From assembly GCA_001796785.1 (NCBI GenBank), contig MGNL01000167.1, forward strand, positions 816-23,228: DNA of 22,413 bases, read 5' to 3'. The notes beneath the pieces were generated by a model. That model did not search any database, had not been told where the DNA came from, and worked only from the letters and a program-made list of their open reading frames with translations. Source of the stretch: Chloroflexi bacterium RBG_16_51_16. Lineage in GTDB: Bacteria > Chloroflexota > Anaerolineae > Anaerolineales > Villigracilaceae. Numbering within the stretch: position 1 is the first letter of the stretch; the number at the start of each line of letters is the position of its first letter. Position numbers and translations under genes: made by a program. Shown one piece after another: positions 15,777 through 22,413 of the stretch.

Positions 15777-16703
15777 TCAGCTCCTCAGCCTTGGATCGCG
15801 CTGCAATGTCAAACGCAGGCCGTCTTCCAGTTTAATGGACGGATGAAACGATAATTTTTCCTGGGCAAGGCTGATGTCAGCGGTCAACCGGGAAACTCCA
15901 CCTGTAATCTTAGGATTATAGAGAAGCTCGGGCTGACCTTCGGTGATGGAGAGGACGTATTTGACAAGTTCCTGGACATTGGTCGCAATCCCCGATCCGA
16001 TATTAATCACCATGCCATCGACATTCGGTGAGGTTGAAGCAGCTACCATGGCACTAACAACATCGTCGACATACACGTAATCGCGGGATTGACTGCCATC
16101 GCCATGAACCACAAGCGTTCCGTTCCTCAAAGCCTGGCGGAGGAAATAAGGAACGACAGGTGGATGTGAGGCAGGTAAATGTTGACCGGGTCCATAGGCA
16201 TTGAAGATTCGCAGGCTGAGTGTCTCGATACCCCACAACCGGCCGATCGTGCGTACATAAAATTCTGCCGCCAGTTTGGAAACCGCATAGGGTGATCTTG
16301 GTTCGGGTGTAATAGACTCTTTCAGAGGTTGTACAAGATGATCGCCATAAACAGCACCGGAGGAAGCCAGGACGACCCTTCGGACACCGACATCCCGTGT
16401 AGCTTCCATCAAGGCGACGGTACCACCGACATTGACCGCGTTATAGTCTCGCGGATAGAGCACGGATTCTTGCACTGAAACCCTTGCGGCCAGATGATAG
16501 ACTACGTCCACTTCCTGCAATAATGTCCAAAGTTTTGGCCGATCGCTGACATCACCCCGTGTGAAGTGGACATCCGGCACGAGCGATTGTGGGTCGCCAG
16601 TGGATAGATCATCCAAGCCTCTAACCTGGTGGCCTTCGCGCGCCAAGTGGTTGGCGAGGGATGAGCCGAGGAACCCAGCTGCCCCTGTTATCAGGAAATT
16701 CAT
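15777..16703 (-). CDS. NAD-dependent epimerase/dehydratase (UDP-glucose 4-epimerase-like)
   Basis: This 308-residue extended SDR works on nucleotide sugars. GAAGFLG (7-13) is the NAD-binding loop, LDDLSTG (30-36) follows the second strand, LAARVSV (71-77) is the conserved cofactor-side stretch, and the active site is S114/S115 with Y139 and K143 in SPYAVSK. NAYGPGQ and YVYVDDVVSA are typical of GalE-like and dTDP-glucose 4,6-dehydratase-like enzymes. Length and the RDYVYVDDV motif fit a UDP-glucose or UDP-N-acetylglucosamine 4-epimerase best; another sugar is possible. ATG 16703 has GGAAGGG about 11 bases upstream. A TATAAT hexamer 38 bases upstream of the start may be the promoter of the block running left through fabI. 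Confidence 0.9.
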   Translation of the reverse strand: MNFLITGAAGFLGSSLANHLAREGHQVRGLDDLSTGDPQSLVPDVHFTRGDVSDRPKLWTLLQEVDVVYHLAARVSVQESVLYPRDYNAVNVGGTVALMEATRDVGVRRVVLASSGAVYGDHLVQPLKESITPEPRSPYAVSKLAAEFYVRTIGRLWGIETLSLRIFNAYGPGQHLPASHPPVVPYFLRQALRNGTLVVHGDGSQSRDYVYVDDVVSAMVAASTSPNVDGMVINIGSGIATNVQELVKYVLSITEGQPELLYNPKITGGVSRLTADISLAQEKLSFHPSIKLEDGLRLTLQRDPRLRS

Positions 16704-16740
16704 GCTTTGAATTACCCTTCCTAAGTTCTTAATTTTCGTG

Positions 16741-16746
16741 ATTATA
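16741..16746 (-). promoter_or_regulatory. Possible -10 element for the epimerase operon
   Basis: The - strand reads TATAAT here, a perfect -10 hexamer, 38 bases upstream of the epimerase ATG at 16703. The region 17 to 18 bases upstream is A-rich and gives only a poor -35 match, so the call rests on the -10 and the position at the head of a same-strand gene row. Confidence 0.35.
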
Positions 16747-16813
16747 AGCTAAATGAGAAGTTGCTTTTTTGGTCTATGATAATGGTTTGGACAAATTTTC
16801 ATTAATACCATTG

Positions 16814-16834
16814 AATGATCCGCAGTCGATCATT
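16814..16834. repeat. Inverted repeat upstream of the epimerase gene
   Basis: AATGATC and GATCATT form a perfect 7-base-pair dyad around a 7-base centre, in the gap between the GT4 stop (16932) and the epimerase start (16703), on the upstream side of the possible -10. It could be a regulator site or the remains of a terminator for the GT4 gene; no T tract follows on the - strand. Confidence 0.35.
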
Positions 16835-16931
16835 GAGCGGATAAATATTCAACTTATGACTTGGTTAGAGTTATTACGAACAACACCCGAGAAAGGTAAT
16901 TTATCCTTATCGCGCTAAGCAACCATTGGCG

Positions 16932-18056
16932 CTACGATTCAGCAGCTCTTTTGTTCGTTGTCATTTCGAATAAAAATTCTCTAATGCCGCCCGCAATATC
17001 AGTCCAGGCAGGCTGTGCAAGATATCGTTGGTGGGCAGCCAGGCTCATGCGAGTCAAGAGTTTTCGATCCCCATCGAGCTGGAGGATTTTTCCCATTAAG
17101 GCATTGCTGCTCTCCGGTTCGACCAGGTATCCATTAATTCCGTTTGTGATGATCTCTCTCGCAGCACCTTGCGTTGTTCCAATTGCGGGCAACCCGAATC
17201 CCATACCTTCCAGGTATGCGATGCCAAAACCTTCATAGGAGGATGGAAGCACGAGTAAGTGTGCGTTAATAAGAAGTTCCCTGAGCGGTTCGATATCCAG
17301 TGAGCCATGGAACTGAACCCTAGCCTCCAGACCCAAATCCTTCACCCTTTCTTGCATCACGCGGGTATAGTCTGGTTGGACGTGCATAGAGCCTACGATG
17401 TCAAGTACAAAATCAGGAATTCGCTGATCGGTATGTGGGGTGGTCGCACGGCTGGAACTCTGTCTCCGACGGAAAATGCCAGCCATCGCATCCAATATGA
17501 CGTGCAAACCTTTGCGAGGGATGAGATTACCTAAGAACAGCAGCCGAAAGGGCGATTTCAAAGATCTCGCTTCAATATCCCCGGGAGAGATGTTATTTCC
17601 AAAACGATCCGTTGGTGGATAAGCAATCATTGATGGTTTGGAATTGTCTATCAATCCTCGGACAGCTCTTGCTGTCGTTTTGGAATTGAAAATAAATCCA
17701 TCCACGGATCGCAGATATCTCTTTTCGATGAAGCGATAAAACCACGCTTGCCAGACTGGCCAGGATTCTGATGAGCGTAAGTGATGAACCAGGCAGACGA
17801 CCGGGTAAGAATGGTTTTGTGAATTTGCAGTGATCAGTGACGGATGGTTCAATTCGTCCTGGATCAGGATATCGTAATCCCTGGGTAACCTGTACTTGAA
17901 ATTGTCGAGTAGATGTATAAGGTAATTCCGGAAGGGGATTGAGATGACATCCACCTGGTCCCCCCTATCGGTTAAATATTTTACAAGACTGCGATCAAAT
18001 AAATATCCGCCACTCAAATTTTGAATTGCACCATAAATGATCAGTCCAACTTTCAT
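16932..18056 (-). CDS. GT4 family glycosyltransferase
   Basis: This is a GT-B fold glycosyltransferase of family GT4, 374 residues from ATG 18056. The N-terminal domain starts with MKVGLIIYGAIQNLSGGYLFD, with an acceptor-side glycine loop. The C-terminal domain begins with LLFLGNLIPRKGLHVILDAM and carries the EX7E motif as EGFGIAYLEGMGFGLPAIG, the usual nucleotide-sugar binding site. No membrane segment is present. Start choice: the frame extends to 18098 but this overlaps the pterin-synthase-like gene; ATG 18056 lies 22 bases after that gene's stop (18079) and begins exactly at the first beta strand. It is the last gene of a three-gene set with an MDR dehydrogenase and a pterin-synthase-fold protein, suggesting a small-molecule acceptor instead of a polymer. 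Acceptor and sugar are unknown. Confidence 0.86.
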   Translation of the reverse strand: MKVGLIIYGAIQNLSGGYLFDRSLVKYLTDRGDQVDVISIPFRNYLIHLLDNFKYRLPRDYDILIQDELNHPSLITANSQNHSYPVVCLVHHLRSSESWPVWQAWFYRFIEKRYLRSVDGFIFNSKTTARAVRGLIDNSKPSMIAYPPTDRFGNNISPGDIEARSLKSPFRLLFLGNLIPRKGLHVILDAMAGIFRRRQSSSRATTPHTDQRIPDFVLDIVGSMHVQPDYTRVMQERVKDLGLEARVQFHGSLDIEPLRELLINAHLLVLPSSYEGFGIAYLEGMGFGLPAIGTTQGAAREIITNGINGYLVEPESSNALMGKILQLDGDRKLLTRMSLAAHQRYLAQPAWTDIAGGIREFLFEMTTNKRAAES

Positions 18057-18078
18057 TGCATGGACAGTTTCAATCAAA

Positions 18079-18480
18079 TCAGTATCGGTTGATCTCAAAA
18101 GAAGCCCAAGCTGAAGTATTTTCCCATAAAATCACAGTTACTCCTGTGATCGCGGTTGATTTAATCTGTTCAGCCAACGAAGTGCAGAGAATCCGAGCAA
18201 AGTGTTCGAGAGAAGGGTTAATCTCGTGGAACTCAGGCATTTCATTTAACATTTTCTCGCTGAAATAAGCAACCTTTTCGTTGAGCCATTTTTCAACTTC
18301 AACCAGGTCGCAGAGATAACCATGCTCATCGAGCTCAGGTCCTTTCAATCGAAGTTCGAGAACATAATGGTGTGAATTAGGGAAATTCTCCGGACCCCAG
18401 TCACCGCCTATGAGGAAATGGCGGGCGATAAATTCCCTTCGAAGGGCAAGTGTATACATATTTTTACTCATCCATCCCAT
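18079..18480 (-). CDS. 6-pyruvoyl-tetrahydropterin synthase/QueD fold protein with altered active site
   Basis: The 133-residue protein has the T-fold of PTPS/QueD. H21 (FIARHFL) and H37 (NSHHY) fit two of the three zinc histidines, but the third position is N35. The catalytic cysteine of the C-x3-HGH motif is replaced by E31 (ENFPNSH), as in PTPS-III-type homologues. The LDH motif carrying the catalytic Asp and His is FSE here (residues 73-75, FSEKMLN). NPSLEHFARIL matches the conserved NPTxE helix, and E120 (ILWENTSAW) fits the pterin-anchoring glutamate. Thus the pterin pocket appears kept while the synthase chemistry is changed. ATG 18480 starts three bases after the dehydrogenase stop; ATG 18471 and 18459 are alternatives and none has a strong ribosome binding site. 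Alignment was made by eye. Product unknown. Confidence 0.8.
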   Translation of the reverse strand: MGWMSKNMYTLALRREFIARHFLIGGDWGPENFPNSHHYVLELRLKGPELDEHGYLCDLVEVEKWLNEKVAYFSEKMLNEMPEFHEINPSLEHFARILCTSLAEQIKSTAITGVTVILWENTSAWASFEINRY

Positions 18481-18483
18481 TGA

Positions 18484-19500
18484 TCAGCTATAGGTTAGGA
18501 TTACCTGGATCGATTCATCGGGATGATCGCAGATCAGTTCGTAAGCCTGTGCACAATCCTGTTGTTTAAATCGATGGGTGATCCATTTTCCTGGTTTTAT
18601 CTCTGCCAGTAATTTCCATGCAAAATTGAACCGCCGCTCTTTATCCCAGCGTCCGCTTAATTCCGGAGCGATCGTGCTCACCTGAGAGGAAATCAACTTG
18701 ATCCGGGAGCGGTGGAAGGTACTCCCCAAATCGAGGGGAGTTGAATTTTCACCATACCAGGATGCGATGATCACCCGGCCGCTGTATGCTGTCGACCGGA
18801 TCGCATGATTCAGCGCAACGGGGTTGCCCGTACATTCAATGGTCAGGTCTGCGCCTTGGTTTAATTGGGACTCAATCTTCTCCAAATAATCAGCCTGCAT
18901 CGGATCGAGGGAAGCTGTCACGTGCTGAGAAATCGCCCTGGAAGCCTTCCGCCGGAGGGCATAATAATCCGTTGTTACCAGCTTATCGAGAGGAAATTGG
19001 TCCAGGATCGCGGTAACCAGTAATCCGATAATTCCCTGGCCAAGCACCAATGCTTTTTCACCAACCAAAGGTGAAGCATCCTGGACAGTGTTTAGAGCAG
19101 TTTCAACGAACGGCAGAAGGCATGCGTCCTCAGGTGTCACATCCGCTGGTACAAAGAGTAATTTTTCCGGATTTGTAGAGAACAAGGATGTATGCGGCTG
19201 AAAAGCGAATACCATCCGGCCGTTCAAGTCGGGCTTCACCTGGTTCCCGACCTGCCTGATTCGACCGACATTGGCATACCCGTAACAGATTGGATAGTCA
19301 ATTGAACTGCTAATCAAATCATTTGTATCGCTGATATTTTTTGGAAACTTGCCTTGGTATATCAATTTTTCAGTACCCGGGCTGATCGCTGAGCAGATCG
19401 TCTCAACAAGCACCTCGTCCGACTGGAGGGTGGGGCTGGATGATTCTTGCAGTTCGATCCGCATCGGAGCGGTAAAGACAACCGATCGATTTACGGGCAT
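18484..19500 (-). CDS. MDR superfamily dehydrogenase, BchC-like, probably zinc-free
   Basis: The 338-residue protein is a medium-chain dehydrogenase/reductase. The N-terminal GroES-like domain carries CSAISPGTE (36-44), a form known from BchC-like members, and the position of the second catalytic zinc ligand (usually GHE) reads CYGYANVGR (72-80), so the zinc site looks incomplete. The structural-zinc cysteine lobe is absent. The Rossmann loop is LVLGQGIIGLLV (151-162) and the conserved ECTGNPVALNHAI stretch follows. The likely reaction is an NAD(P)-linked oxidation or reduction of an alcohol or ketone, substrate unknown. ATG 19500 lacks a ribosome binding site, and the next gene starts two to three bases after its stop. 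It heads the three-gene set and faces greA across about 390 bases. Confidence 0.85.
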   Translation of the reverse strand: MPVNRSVVFTAPMRIELQESSSPTLQSDEVLVETICSAISPGTEKLIYQGKFPKNISDTNDLISSSIDYPICYGYANVGRIRQVGNQVKPDLNGRMVFAFQPHTSLFSTNPEKLLFVPADVTPEDACLLPFVETALNTVQDASPLVGEKALVLGQGIIGLLVTAILDQFPLDKLVTTDYYALRRKASRAISQHVTASLDPMQADYLEKIESQLNQGADLTIECTGNPVALNHAIRSTAYSGRVIIASWYGENSTPLDLGSTFHRSRIKLISSQVSTIAPELSGRWDKERRFNFAWKLLAEIKPGKWITHRFKQQDCAQAYELICDHPDESIQVILTYS

Positions 19501-19762
19501 CGAATAAGTTTAACTTGAATTGTTTATTTGTGGGGAATTGAGTGCGTGAAGACTGGATAAGCTGCAGTTGACATGATCAGCCTTCTGCATAAGGGTTTCT
19601 TCAAGCCAAGCTATTGACTATTATGGTTTCCAGACAGTATCTGCTCCGATTTTGCGCCTCATTTTTAAACCGGTAAACCTTATCGACTGTCTGTATTTGA
19701 AACCAATTAAAGAAGGGTATTTCTACTCATTCCGCATTTCCTGGGGAAATAGTGGCAGGCTA
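19501..19762. other. Long intergenic stretch between divergent genes
   Basis: This is the dehydrogenase-side part of the 387-base gap between the divergent dehydrogenase and greA genes. I see no open frame with coding character, no tRNA-like fold and no convincing -10/-35 pair for the dehydrogenase on the - strand. It may hold that promoter in a form I cannot recognise. Confidence 0.5.
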
Positions 19763-19792
19763 TTAATTGTCGGGGCTTGTATTGACAATTAA
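19763..19792. repeat. Nine-base inverted repeat overlapping the greA promoter region
   Basis: TTAATTGTC (19763-19771) and GACAATTAA (19784-19792) are perfect reverse complements separated by 12 bases, with half-site centres 21 bases apart, about two helical turns. The right half lies across the spacer of the proposed greA promoter. This suggests an operator for a dimeric regulator; a stem-loop is the alternative. Confidence 0.55.
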
Positions 19793-19805
19793 ATTATGAT
19801 ATATT
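19777..19805 (+). promoter_or_regulatory. Possible sigma70-type promoter of greA
   Basis: TTGTAT (19777-19782) and TATATT (19800-19805) are separated by 17 bases and lie about 80 bases upstream of the greA start. The -10 match is good and the -35 weak. A perfect TTGACA at 19782 exists, but its only good -10 (TATGAT, 19795) is seven bases away, too close to pair with it. Confidence 0.4.
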
Positions 19806-19817
19806 AGGACGGCTTTA

Positions 19818-19876
19818 CGGGGAATCCCCGGGCAAATACCGCATCTCTGATTCAGAGATGCTTACTTTTCATAAGC
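19818..19876 (+). promoter_or_regulatory. Structured greA leader with successive hairpins
   Basis: Three short dyads follow one another before the greA start: CGGGG/CCCCG (19818-19830), GCATCTCTGA/TCAGAGATGC (19841-19861, perfect over ten bases around one central base) and GCTTA/TAAGC (19860-19876). The last ends just before the ribosome binding site GCAGGT. The second and third share two bases, so they may compete. The leader could influence termination or translation. Confidence 0.45.
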
Positions 19877-19887
19877 AGGTAATGCAT

Positions 19888-20358
19888 ATGGCAACGAATT
19901 TCCTCACCAAAGAGGGCTTTCAAAAGCTTCAAGATGAGCTCGAACACCTCCGAACCGTCAAACGGCAGGAAGTGGCTGAGCGCCTGCATGAAGCCATGGA
20001 AGGTGGTGAACTCATCGAGAACGCCGAGTATGAGGCAGCAAAGAATGAACAGGCGTTCGTAGAAGGCCGGATCCAGGAACTTGAAACACTTCTGGCGACT
20101 GCGCGCGTCATTGAAGAGAATGGCGGCGGTAAAAAAAGCGATAGCGTACAGGTAGGCTCCAAAGTTACCATCAAGGAAGGCAATTACGAGGACGAAACGT
20201 ATACAATCGTAGGTGCTGCAGAAGCAAATCCCCGGGAAGGCAAGATATCTAACGAGTCCCCGATTGGAAAAGCCATCCTAAACCACAAGGTAGGCGATGT
20301 CGTAACGGTGGAAACGCCTTCTGGCCCATATAAGGTTAAAATTATCAAGGTCAGTTGA
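19888..20358 (+). CDS. greA: Transcription elongation factor GreA
   Basis: GreA enters the secondary channel of RNA polymerase and stimulates transcript cleavage in backtracked complexes. The 156-residue protein has the N-terminal antiparallel coiled coil (about 8-75), with the acidic tip in GGELIENAEYEAAK replacing the usual DLSENAEY, and the C-terminal FKBP-like domain containing VQVGSKVTIKE, SPIGKAILNHKVGDVVTVETPSGPYKVKI. Start choice: the frame is open to an ATG at 19858 inside a leader hairpin, but ATG 19888 gives the standard MATNFLTKEG start and has AGGT seven bases upstream; ATG 19882 would sit too close to that site. The gene is followed by a strong terminator, so lysS probably depends partly on read-through or its own promoter. 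Confidence 0.96.
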   Translation: MATNFLTKEGFQKLQDELEHLRTVKRQEVAERLHEAMEGGELIENAEYEAAKNEQAFVEGRIQELETLLATARVIEENGGGKKSDSVQVGSKVTIKEGNYEDETYTIVGAAEANPREGKISNESPIGKAILNHKVGDVVTVETPSGPYKVKIIKVS

Positions 20359-20376
20359 CAGGAGCGTTCACACTCT

Positions 20377-20416
20377 GCCCCGCGCGCCTGTTCATGCCGC
20401 GGGGCTTTATTTTTAT
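20377..20416 (+). terminator. Rho-independent terminator after greA
   Basis: GCCCCGCG (20377-20384) and CGCGGGGC (20398-20405) form an eight-base-pair GC-rich stem around a 13-base loop, followed directly by TTTATTTTTAT. This is a textbook terminator 19 bases after the greA stop and 40 bases before the lysS start. Confidence 0.9.
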
Positions 20417-20456
20417 ATCCTCCCATGCACGGCAGGGGATCGGCAGGTAGGGAACC

Positions 20457-22001
20457 ATGGCTGAATACACATCTCTGGAAAAAATTCGATTGCAGAAGAT
20501 CGAACAGCTAAGGCTTGAGGGAGTTGACCCTTATCCAACCCGCGCAGAGCGAACGCACACCAACTTAGAAGCAATAACCGCCTTTGAAAAAGCCGGAGAG
20601 AGCGCCGGAAGCGAGCTCAAGGTCACCCTGGCTGGTCGAATCCGAGGTGTCCGCCCAATGGGAAAAGTATCCTTCGCCCATATTGAAGACGGCAGTGGCA
20701 GGATGCAGTTGTTTTTCAGGATGAATGAAATTGGCCAGGAGCAAGTCGACAAGTTTAATAAATTGTACGATTTGGGTGATTTTATCCAAGCCTCCGGGAT
20801 TTTGTTTCGAACCAAGACGGGGGAGATTACCCTGCATGTTCGTGATTTCAAACTATTAGCTAAGGCTGTCAGCCAGCTACCGGCTGCGAAAGATGAAACG
20901 CTACCGGATGGAAGCGTTTTACGCCATGCTGCCCTCGAAGACTCGGAATTGCGGGCAAGACAGCGCTATGCAGACCTGGCGGTTAATCCCGAGGTGCGTG
21001 AGACCTTTCGCATTCGGGCCGCGACCTTCAAAGCGATACGCGAATTCTTGGAAGAGAAGGGATTCCTTGAAGTTGAAACCCCAGTGCTGCAACCTCTCTA
21101 TGGTGGTGCTGCTGCCAGACCGTTCATCACTCACCACAATGAGCTCGAACAGGATATGTATCTCAGGATATCGTTTGAGTTGTATCTCAAGCGGCTGTTG
21201 GTAGGTAACCTGGAGAAGGTGTATGAAATCGGGCGCGATTTTCGAAATGAAGGCGTTTCGTATAAACATAATCCAGAATTCACCCAACTGGAATTTTATT
21301 GGGCATATGCGGATTATTTGCAGGTAATGGAACTCACCGAGCAAATGATTTCTTTTACCGCAGGCAGGGTACTTGGTAGCCAGAAAATTAAATACCAGGC
21401 AAATGAGATTGACTTTTCTCCACCGTGGAAACGGCTTGAACTCCGAACCGGAATTCGTGAGACCTCCGGGGTTGATATTGCCGATCATCCGACATCTGAG
21501 TCTTTACAAAAGGCCATCGTCAAAACAGGCAAGAAGCCCGATCCAAAAGCCACCCGGGGTAAGTTGATTGACTACCTGCTCTCGGAATTTCTGGAACCTA
21601 CATTGATCCAACCGACATTCCTTTACGATTATCCCCGGGATATATCCCCCCTGGCAAAATCCAAACCTGACGATCCAATGACCGTGGAAAGGTTTGAAGC
21701 CTATGTGGCCGGGTTTGAGCTGTGCAATGCGTTCACCGAATTGAATGACCCTCTCGATCAGGAGCAGCGTTTTCTTGAAATGGGTAGGGACTACGCAGAG
21801 GAGGATGCAGAGCGGCATCCATTGGATGAGGACTATTTACGAGCCATGCGCTATGGGATGCCACCCAATGGCGGATTCGGAATGGGCATGGACCGCCTGG
21901 TCATGCTGTTCACCAATCAGCACTCGATCCGTGAAGTGCTGCTATTTCCGGCCTTGCGGAAAGAGGGGTCGGTCGGTCAAAACCGGACCGGAAATAAATA
22001 G
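20457..22001 (+). CDS. lysS: Lysyl-tRNA synthetase, class II
   Basis: LysS charges tRNA-Lys with lysine. The 514-residue protein has an N-terminal OB-fold anticodon-binding domain (about 55-140, VTLAGRIRGVRPMGKVSFAH) and the class II catalytic domain. Motif 1 lies near KGFLEVETPVLQP (201-213), motif 2 is GRDFRNEGVSYKHNPEFTQLEF (259-280), and motif 3 is GFGMGMDRLVMLFT near the C-terminus. ELNDPLDQEQRF is also characteristic. The linker between the domains has a slightly longer insert (DETLPDGSVLRHAALEDSE) than E. coli LysS. ATG 20457 is preceded by GGTAGGG. The order greA-lysS is common in several phyla. All catalytic motifs are intact. Confidence 0.97.
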   Translation: MAEYTSLEKIRLQKIEQLRLEGVDPYPTRAERTHTNLEAITAFEKAGESAGSELKVTLAGRIRGVRPMGKVSFAHIEDGSGRMQLFFRMNEIGQEQVDKFNKLYDLGDFIQASGILFRTKTGEITLHVRDFKLLAKAVSQLPAAKDETLPDGSVLRHAALEDSELRARQRYADLAVNPEVRETFRIRAATFKAIREFLEEKGFLEVETPVLQPLYGGAAARPFITHHNELEQDMYLRISFELYLKRLLVGNLEKVYEIGRDFRNEGVSYKHNPEFTQLEFYWAYADYLQVMELTEQMISFTAGRVLGSQKIKYQANEIDFSPPWKRLELRTGIRETSGVDIADHPTSESLQKAIVKTGKKPDPKATRGKLIDYLLSEFLEPTLIQPTFLYDYPRDISPLAKSKPDDPMTVERFEAYVAGFELCNAFTELNDPLDQEQRFLEMGRDYAEEDAERHPLDEDYLRAMRYGMPPNGGFGMGMDRLVMLFTNQHSIREVLLFPALRKEGSVGQNRTGNK

Positions 22002-22036
22002 CTGGCTGGTGAAGTATTAATCCGTAGAAATTGGGC

Positions 22037-22413
22037 ATGATAGAATCCAACTTTATGGACGAAGCCTTATTGATCCAGTCCGCAAAAAAGGGGGATCTTG
22101 AATCATTCAATACGCTTATCCTTGAGCAGCAGAATCACGTCTTCAATACCGCGCTGCGAATATTAGGCGATGAACACATGGCAGCGGATGCGACCCAAGA
22201 GGCATTTCTGTCAGCCTTTCGGAGCCTGACAACCTTTCGGGGAGGTTCATTCCGAGCCTGGTTGTTGCGAATTGTTACAAACGCAGCGTACGATGAACTG
22301 CGCAGACAAAAACGCCGCCCTTCGGTTCCGCTGGATCCACAACCGGTGAATGGCGAGGAGGGTGATTCTCCCCGCTGGCTTGCGGATCCTGCGATGTCTC
22401 CAGAACAAAAGAT
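22037..22413 (+). CDS. ECF-type RNA polymerase sigma factor, 3' end outside window
   Basis: An open frame runs off the window end and encodes the N-terminal 125 residues of a sigma-70 family protein of the ECF group. Region 2 is clear: ILGDEHMAADATQEAFLSAF, then FRGGSFRAWLLRIVTNAAYDELRRQKRR, covering the helices that bind the -10 element and core RNA polymerase. The acidic, proline-rich linker towards region 4 follows before the edge; region 4 is not visible. ATG 22037 and ATG 22055 are in frame; the second gives the more usual MDEALLIQSAKKGDLESF start and neither has a strong ribosome binding site. It lies 35 bases after the lysS stop. Any anti-sigma factor would be downstream, outside the window. 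Confidence 0.88.
   Translation, partial: MIESNFMDEALLIQSAKKGDLESFNTLILEQQNHVFNTALRILGDEHMAADATQEAFLSAFRSLTTFRGGSFRAWLLRIVTNAAYDELRRQKRRPSVPLDPQPVNGEEGDSPRWLADPAMSPEQK

Noticed and set aside
18079..18480. Assignment of the PTPS-fold gene as queD of queuosine synthesis
   Set aside because: The catalytic Cys and Asp-His positions are replaced and no queC, queE or folE accompanies it.
19782..19800. TTGACA followed by TATGAT as a consensus promoter for greA
   Set aside because: The hexamers are separated by only 7 bases, far too close for a sigma70 promoter; TTGACA is also part of the inverted repeat.
20919..21488. A 189-codon antisense open frame within lysS
   Set aside because: It lies wholly opposite a conserved, intact lysS and its translation resembles no family; frame openness is explained by lysS codon usage.
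1..22413. CRISPR array, insertion sequence, prophage or restriction/defence island
   Set aside because: No regularly spaced repeats, transposase, integrase, nuclease-helicase set or terminal inverted repeats were found; the genes are metabolic, envelope and information-processing.

Overview
The window looks like a bacterial chromosome segment of roughly even GC content with no mobile element, tRNA, rRNA or CRISPR. The gene mix (bactofilin, FabI, a TGS-domain uridine kinase-like protein, several envelope glycosyltransferases, a bacterial SET protein and a BchC-like dehydrogenase beside a pterin-synthase-like protein) fits an Anaerolineae-type Chloroflexota best. That assignment is an inference from remembered family distributions, not a search.

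Left block, + strand (1-5291): the 3' part of a glucose-1-phosphate thymidylyltransferase gene, a polyprenyl-phosphate type GT2 glycosyltransferase, a histidine phosphatase, a ketopantoate-reductase-family protein and a TGS/uridine kinase-like protein. The first three are packed with little or no spacing and look like the end of a surface-polysaccharide operon.

Middle block, - strand (16703 down to 5299): read in transcription order, this is an NAD-dependent sugar epimerase, 3-methyladenine DNA glycosylase, FabI (followed by a hairpin terminator), bactofilin, a prolyl-tRNA-synthetase-like protein that has lost its catalytic core, a DegT-type sugar aminotransferase, a PH-domain membrane protein, a DUF92 membrane protein, a multi-spanning membrane protein of unknown role, methylglyoxal synthase, a GH13 alpha-glucosidase and a SET-domain protein. 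The block meets the left block convergently, with only 7 bases between the two stop codons.

Three-gene cluster, - strand (19500 down to 16932): an MDR dehydrogenase, a divergent 6-pyruvoyl-tetrahydropterin-synthase-fold protein with replaced catalytic residues, and a GT4 glycosyltransferase. The compact order suggests a joint pathway, possibly a glycosylated pterin or another modified small molecule. It is the best candidate here for an undescribed system.

Right block, + strand (19763-22413): a dyad-bearing promoter region with a structured leader, greA, a strong Rho-independent terminator, lysS, and the 5' part of an ECF sigma factor gene cut by the window end.

The most unusual single items are the core-less ProRS paralogue, the pterin-synthase homologue with a rewritten active site, the SET protein, and the long dyad upstream of greA.
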